NCBI GenBank assembly: GCA_022566265.1
Contig: JADFJG010000012.1
Span: 1 to 46,821, forward strand
DNA length: 46,821 nt
Direction: 5' to 3'
Source of the DNA: Pseudomonadota bacterium
GTDB lineage: Bacteria; Pseudomonadota; Alphaproteobacteria; SMXQ01
Under the pieces are notes generated by a model, which saw only the letters and a list, made by a program, of their open reading frames with translations, ran no database searches and was not told the origin of the DNA. Position numbers and translations under genes: made by a program. This document shows, in pieces, positions 46,610-46,821 of this stretch (position 1 is its first letter; each line of letters starts with the position of its first letter).

Positions 46610-46687
46610 TTCCTGCATTACAGGATGGCTCCAGGGAGGGGCCCGATTGGGGCGGAAACCCGCCTGAAAGGCCGCTATTTAATGCCG
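46610..46687 (+). repeat. Direct repeat copy downstream of the beta-propeller gene
   Basis: ttcctgcattacaggatggctccagggaggggcccgattggggcggaaacccgcctgaaaggccgctatttaatgccgcc; similar to 45142-45220. Confidence 0.65.
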
Positions 46688-46821
46688 CCCGAGGTTGAAG
46701 AACCGCTCCGGCGGCACCCCTTGCCGAGGGCGGCAACGGGCGATCCATTGCGAAATCAGCCCCGGTTATCGAATTTCATGGTATAGTCATTCAGTTAGGA
46801 GTGACGCCATGGCGACGAAGA

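Overview
GC-rich chromosomal segment that looks alphaproteobacterial (Rhodospirillales-like), inferred from gene content and order. Its core is a near-complete dcw cell-division/peptidoglycan cluster: mraZ-rsmH-ftsL-ftsI-murE-murF-mraY-murD-ftsW-murG-murC-murB-ddl-ftsQ-ftsA-ftsZ, followed by lpxC-bamD-recN-ligA. Left of the core are an MNT/HEPN-type pair at the window edge, a fused HyuA-HyuB (5-oxoprolinase-like) gene, a PaaK/CapK-like adenylate-forming enzyme, a SAM methyltransferase, a padR-chrA module, an AmpD-like amidase, the RNase P RNA and a standalone ClpX-type zinc-finger protein. Right of the core are an M24 aminopeptidase P, a small accessory island (nested inverted repeats, a DUF1127-like small protein, a MITE-like palindrome against a truncated BrnA-like antitoxin, an intact RHH/ParE TA pair, and a HigBA pair with a broken toxin), then prmA, a UvrD/PcrA helicase, an HtrA-like protein lacking the catalytic triad, and a secreted beta-propeller protein flanked by direct repeats. 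The most interesting items are: the duplicated bidirectional promoter cassette and the 14-bp direct repeat bracketing padR-chrA; the standalone ClpX zinc-binding domain; four 10-bp-phased MraZ boxes with a LexA-like box upstream; the decaying TA island with a shared 35-bp 3' repeat; and the HtrA-like pseudoprotease. All calls come from reading the sequence and the supplied ORF track; no database search was run.
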